Of a stretch of DNA of 8,873 nucleotides, positions 5,796-8,873 are shown piece by piece. The DNA lies in the NCBI GenBank assembly GCA_011524845.1, contig WTJL01000052.1, positions 1 through 8,873 of the forward strand. The letters are read 5' to 3'. Each line of letters opens with the position of its first letter. Position 1 is the first letter of the stretch. The position numbers were made by a program, and so were the translations under genes. Below the pieces are notes generated by a model. It had not been told where the DNA came from, did no database searches, and worked only from the letters and a program-made list of their open reading frames with translations. Source of the DNA: Flavobacteriales bacterium (GTDB lineage: Bacteria > Bacteroidota > Bacteroidia > Flavobacteriales_D > Sanyastnellaceae).

Positions 5796-7133
5796 ATGAC
5801 GCGCCGACGTTGGTGGACATGGGTGTTGATGTGGGGCAGCTTGCTGGGCATGTGGATGGCCTTCAAAGTGTGGGCGCCCAAGCCACCTTGGTTTCAAGAC
5901 ACCGCCCCCTTGTCCTCGCTCCAACCCATTCCCCTCCGTCCATTGACCCCCTTGGGCGCGCCGACGGATGCATCTCCGTTGCGTGCAGAGGCGGACATTG
6001 CGGCGTGGGCACACCTAGACAGCATGGACCTCGACATGCCCCGGACATGGCAATTGCAAGGCAACGCAAGGGCGTGGTTCAGTTTGGGTCGGTTCTTTCG
6101 CACGCTTCCTGAGGCCTCCCAAAAAAGGGTCGAAGTCTACCATTGGGGAGACAGCCAAATCGAAGGCGATCGCTTGACCCAAGTACTCCGAAGGTCTTGG
6201 CAATCCCGTTGGGGCGGCCGAGGGCCAGGCTGGGTTTTGCCCGTTGTGCCAGCGCAAAGCACCGCCATTGTGGGGTCAACCGAAGGCGAGGTTGCGAGAC
6301 GCGCGGGCTTTGGACGACGTCGGGACGAAGAGGCCCTGCGCCTTCCCTTTTTTGCCGTCAACGACGTCGCTGATTCCATGACATGGCGTGTTCGTGGCGT
6401 GCGCAAGACGAGCCCCACCCACCGGGGATGGTCCGTGACCGACGTGTGGGGTGACCCTCCAGCGGCGTTCCGTCTCGATCCGGATCTTCATGCCACTCCT
6501 GCAACAAGCGGAGCGTGGCGGCACGACGCGGTGCACGGGGACGCCCGTCTCTCCTTCGCTGTGCAGTCCTTGCAAGGCGTCTTCTTGGGCAGTCCGCATG
6601 GGGTGATGGTGCACAACCTTCCGTTGCGCGGATCCTCGGGCACCTTGTTCGACAAGACCCTGGAGGAAGATTGGGAGGCCTTGACCGCGCGCCACCCCCC
6701 TTCCATGGTCCTTCTGCAATTTGGAGGGAACGCGGTGCCCGGCATTGGCTCGCCGAAAGAGGCGCGCTGGTACGCCCAGCGTTTGGCCCAAAACATCGAA
6801 CACATCCAACGGCGTTGTCCCGGCGCGGCCATTGTGTTTGTGGGGCCTTCGGACATGGGCCAAACGTCGGAAGACTTTCCCGCCCTGACCTGGGTGGTGC
6901 AAGCTTTGCGGGACCGCATCCCGTCCACAGGCGCCCTCTATTGGGACCTTCAAGCGGCCATGGGTGGCGAAGGCGCCATGGCAGATTGGGTTCAACGCGG
7001 GTGGGCCTCCGACGACCACGTCCACTTCACAAGGCGCGGCGCCGAGGAAGCAGGGCAACGGTTGGAACGTGCCTTGCTTCGTGGCTGGCGTGACCTGCTT
7101 CGTCCCACCTCCACCCATCCCGACTCCCCATGA
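5796..7133 (+). CDS. Membrane-anchored SGNH/GDSL hydrolase-type O-acyltransferase partner
   Basis: A 445-residue protein with one N-terminal membrane segment (about residues 7-26, WTWVLMWGSLLGMWMAF) after a TRRR n-region, placing the rest in the periplasm. The SGNH fold follows. Block I is VYHWGDSQIEGDRLT with nucleophile Ser120; MVLLQFGGNAVPG supplies the GxN block with Asn312; IVFVGPSDMG is a later strand; and ASDDHVHFTRRGAEEAG gives Asp407 and His410 for the triad. A long segment (about 130-290) separates blocks I and III. Relatives of this type (PatB, AlgJ, AlgX) pass acetyl groups to extracellular polysaccharide or peptidoglycan with an MBOAT partner. A GTG codon precedes the ATG (GTGATG at 5793), and the ATG is preferred. 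The stop overlaps the MBOAT start by four bases (ATGA), strong evidence that they act together. The substrate is not deducible; esterase activity instead of transferase is possible. Confidence 0.88.
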   Translation: MTRRRWWTWVLMWGSLLGMWMAFKVWAPKPPWFQDTAPLSSLQPIPLRPLTPLGAPTDASPLRAEADIAAWAHLDSMDLDMPRTWQLQGNARAWFSLGRFFRTLPEASQKRVEVYHWGDSQIEGDRLTQVLRRSWQSRWGGRGPGWVLPVVPAQSTAIVGSTEGEVARRAGFGRRRDEEALRLPFFAVNDVADSMTWRVRGVRKTSPTHRGWSVTDVWGDPPAAFRLDPDLHATPATSGAWRHDAVHGDARLSFAVQSLQGVFLGSPHGVMVHNLPLRGSSGTLFDKTLEEDWEALTARHPPSMVLLQFGGNAVPGIGSPKEARWYAQRLAQNIEHIQRRCPGAAIVFVGPSDMGQTSEDFPALTWVVQALRDRIPSTGALYWDLQAAMGGEGAMADWVQRGWASDDHVHFTRRGAEEAGQRLERALLRGWRDLLRPTSTHPDSP

Positions 7134-8767
7134 TGGCCGGCGACATGACCTTCACGAGTTGGGGCTTTTGGGCGGCCTTTGCAGCCGTCTTCCTCGTGGT
7201 CTCGGGTTGGCGCGCTTGGCTTCCAACCGCTTGGCATCGGCCCTGGGTTCGTCAGGCGATGCTGTTGACGTTCAGCCTGGGCTTCTACACGCTGGTGGGC
7301 GGAAAATTGGTGGCCGTGCTGCTGTTGTCCATTGCGCTCAACCATCTGCTCGCACAAGCCATTCATGCCTCTTCCGGTTCTTCTCGGACAGGCATCACCA
7401 CCGTGGCCGTCGCGTTCAACTTGGGCCTGCTTGGCGTCTTCAAATACGCCTACTTTGTGGCCGACTGGTGGCCTGGTCAGGCGCTTCCCACTTTGCTCAA
7501 CACCTGGCGGTTGGACCAGTGGATGCTTCCCATTGGCATCTCCTTCTACACCTTTCAGGCCATCAGCTACGTCGTGGACGTGCACCGAGGCACCCTTGCC
7601 AAGCCAGCCTCGCTGTTGTCCTTCGCGACGTACATCACCTTTTTCCCGCAATTGGTGGCGGGGCCCATTGTTCGGGCGAAGGAATTCCTTCCCCAGCTGA
7701 CGTCGGCCTCGTGGGTGTGCACCCCTCCCCAGCAATCCATCCACGTGCAGCTCATCCTCGCCGGGTTTTTGAAGAAACTCGTGCTGGGAGACTTGGTGGG
7801 GGCTTGGTTGGTCGATCCGGTGTTTGAGCGCCCCGGAGACTGGGTCTCCTGGGAAGTCTTGCTCGCCCTCTACGGCTACAGCCTTCAGGTGTACGCCGAC
7901 TTCAGCGGATACACGGACATGGCCAAAGGCATGGCTGGATTGCTGGGGATTGCCTTGCCGGACAACTTCAGGTTTCCCTACCGCGCCACTTCTCCCTCTG
8001 ATTTTTGGCGTCGGTGGCACATCACGTTGTCGCAGTGGTGGAAAGATTACCTCTACATCCCATTGGGGGGAAACCGCTCGCTGAGCCCCTTCTCCCTCGT
8101 TGTCGCCTTGTGCGCCTTGGCGGGTGGCGTGCTCTGGTGGGGCGAACTTGGCGGGGCATTGGTCTTGGTCGGAGGAGCCTTGTTGACGGCCGCCGCCATG
8201 CTCGTGCTCCCCACCTTTCAACGAAAAGTGACCACATCCATCAACGTCCTCACCGTCATGGTTGTCGGGGGATTGTGGCATGGGGCGCACCTCAACTTTT
8301 TGACGTGGGGGCTTCTCAATGGCTTGATTCTCGTCGCCTGGGTGCTGATGCCAAAGGGGCCATCTTCTCGAGTTCGACAGGTCTTGGGATGGATGCTGAC
8401 GTTCCACACGGTGGTCCTGGCGCGCATTTGGTTCAGGGCAGGCTCCCTCATTTCATGGAACGAAAGCACAGCCGCTCCTCACCCTGAGGATGCCTGGGGA
8501 ACGGCCATGGTGCTGTGGCGTCAGCTCCAAGCTCCTCCGTTGGCTTGGAGTGACCTGGTGTGGTCTCCCACGTACGCTGCAGGCCTGGCCTTGATGGCGT
8601 TCGGGTACGCCTTGCACTTCATGCCCCAGGGGGTGCGAGACGCCTGGAAACAACAAACCACGTCGTTGCCGCTTTGGCTGACGTGGTTGTTGTGGTGCAT
8701 CGCAACGATGCTGGCCTTGTGGTGCAGCGTGAGCTACCCCAAGCCCTTCATTTACTGGCAATTCTGA
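7130..8767 (+). CDS. MBOAT family membrane O-acyltransferase (AlgI-like)
   Basis: A 545-residue multi-pass inner membrane protein of the MBOAT family, close in pattern to AlgI and PatA, which move acetyl groups across the membrane for a periplasmic SGNH partner. Many hydrophobic helices are visible from residue 10 to 535. Landmarks are LPIGISFYTFQAISYVVDVHRG (133-154, split by the family motif SFYTFQ), FFPQLVAGPIVRAKEF (171-186), YGYSLQVYADFSGYTDMAKG, NFRFPY, and FWRRWHITLSQWWKDYLYIP with His297, followed by LGGNR. The likely catalytic His384 is in GGLWHGAHLNFLTWG. The C-terminus PFIYWQF resembles the usual Bacteroidota ending. An extra stretch of about 65 residues lies between PLGGNR and GLWHGA. 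The start overlaps the SGNH stop by four bases; a second ATG at 7133 and a third at 7145 are alternatives. It completes the LysM-SGNH-MBOAT operon. Confidence 0.93.
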   Translation: MMAGDMTFTSWGFWAAFAAVFLVVSGWRAWLPTAWHRPWVRQAMLLTFSLGFYTLVGGKLVAVLLLSIALNHLLAQAIHASSGSSRTGITTVAVAFNLGLLGVFKYAYFVADWWPGQALPTLLNTWRLDQWMLPIGISFYTFQAISYVVDVHRGTLAKPASLLSFATYITFFPQLVAGPIVRAKEFLPQLTSASWVCTPPQQSIHVQLILAGFLKKLVLGDLVGAWLVDPVFERPGDWVSWEVLLALYGYSLQVYADFSGYTDMAKGMAGLLGIALPDNFRFPYRATSPSDFWRRWHITLSQWWKDYLYIPLGGNRSLSPFSLVVALCALAGGVLWWGELGGALVLVGGALLTAAAMLVLPTFQRKVTTSINVLTVMVVGGLWHGAHLNFLTWGLLNGLILVAWVLMPKGPSSRVRQVLGWMLTFHTVVLARIWFRAGSLISWNESTAAPHPEDAWGTAMVLWRQLQAPPLAWSDLVWSPTYAAGLALMAFGYALHFMPQGVRDAWKQQTTSLPLWLTWLLWCIATMLALWCSVSYPKPFIYWQF

Positions 8768-8780
8768 GCGCGACCGTGGG

Positions 8781-8873
8781 TCAGCGTCCAGGATGGGTTG
8801 CTGCAGGCACTTCTTGGTACGCGCTGCATGTCTGGTGCCCTTGCGTGGAGCAAGAAGCCAAGGAAGCAACGAC
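8781..8873 (-). CDS. Probable small lipoprotein, N-terminus outside the window
   Basis: On the minus strand an open frame runs from the window edge to a TGA at 8783-8781. It reads VVASLASCSTQGHQTC, then SAYQEVPAATHPGR, 30 residues. LASC is a good lipobox after a hydrophobic stretch, and the second Cys in QTCSAY resembles tiny Bacteroidota lipoproteins that have a Cys and an aromatic residue soon after the lipid-bearing Cys. The mature peptide would be only about 23 residues and would be attached to a membrane by its lipidated N-terminus. Its stop lies 13 bases from the MBOAT stop, facing it. The call rests on one motif: the start and most of the signal peptide are not in the window, and the plus strand is also open here. 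Function is unknown. Confidence 0.48.
   Translation of the reverse strand, partial: VVASLASCSTQGHQTCSAYQEVPAATHPGR

Noticed and set aside
4883..5881. 332-codon open frame on the minus strand across the LysM gene and intergenic region
   Set aside because: Arg/His/Gly-rich translation with no recognisable domain, and it overlaps the well-supported LysM and SGNH genes.
6992..8407. 471-codon open frame on the minus strand opposite MBOAT
   Set aside because: Highly polar, His/Gln/Gly-rich antisense of a membrane protein; all MBOAT motifs are on the plus strand.
8772..8782. GACC-GTG-GGTC hairpin after the MBOAT stop as a terminator
   Set aside because: Only four base pairs, no T run, and it overlaps the stop of the facing small frame.

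Overview
The window reads as a chromosomal segment of a GC-rich member of the Bacteroidota. Three things suggest this. The 877-residue metalloprotease belongs to the DUF5118/DUF5117/DUF4953 type common in that phylum. The chaperone, SRPBCC, LysM, SGNH and MBOAT proteins have Bacteroidota-like sequences, including signal peptides that cut just before Gln. Genes mostly lack a Shine-Dalgarno sequence, and TAnnTT-type -7 elements precede several starts. A lineage below phylum (for example a GC-rich Flavobacteriales) is only a guess. No mobile element, CRISPR array, rRNA or tRNA was found.

Layout from left to right. (1) 1-1042, plus strand: the 3' end of htpG (Hsp90), overlapping by one base a djlA-like gene (membrane segment, TerB-like domain, C-terminal J domain), which makes a protein-folding operon. 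(2) 1081-3714, plus: a secreted zinc metalloprotease with a full metzincin motif, closed by a strong intrinsic terminator at 3750-3778. (3) 3807-4271, plus: a DUF458/YkuK-like RNase H-fold protein. (4) 4296-4760, minus: an SRPBCC-fold protein convergent with the previous gene. Its upstream DNA holds a minus-strand promoter candidate, a 10-codon ORF and an intrinsic terminator, laid out like a transcription attenuator. (5) 5114-8767, plus: a tight three-gene operon of a secreted LysM protein, a membrane-anchored SGNH/GDSL hydrolase and an MBOAT acyltransferase. This is most likely a cell-envelope O-acylation system. (6) 8781-8873, minus: what looks like the end of a very small lipoprotein that runs out of the window.

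How the genes work together. In the last operon the MBOAT protein would move an acyl group across the inner membrane, and the SGNH protein, with its catalytic domain outside the membrane, would pass it to a glycan. The LysM protein could hold the system to peptidoglycan or recognise the substrate. The glycan acceptor cannot be read from the sequence. The htpG-djlA pair links an Hsp90 to a membrane J-protein that would recruit DnaK.

The least ordinary signals are regulatory: the attenuator-like leader at 4801-4913, and two very similar -7-like elements each ending five bases before an ATG (1081 and 3807), which would give leaderless or nearly leaderless mRNAs.
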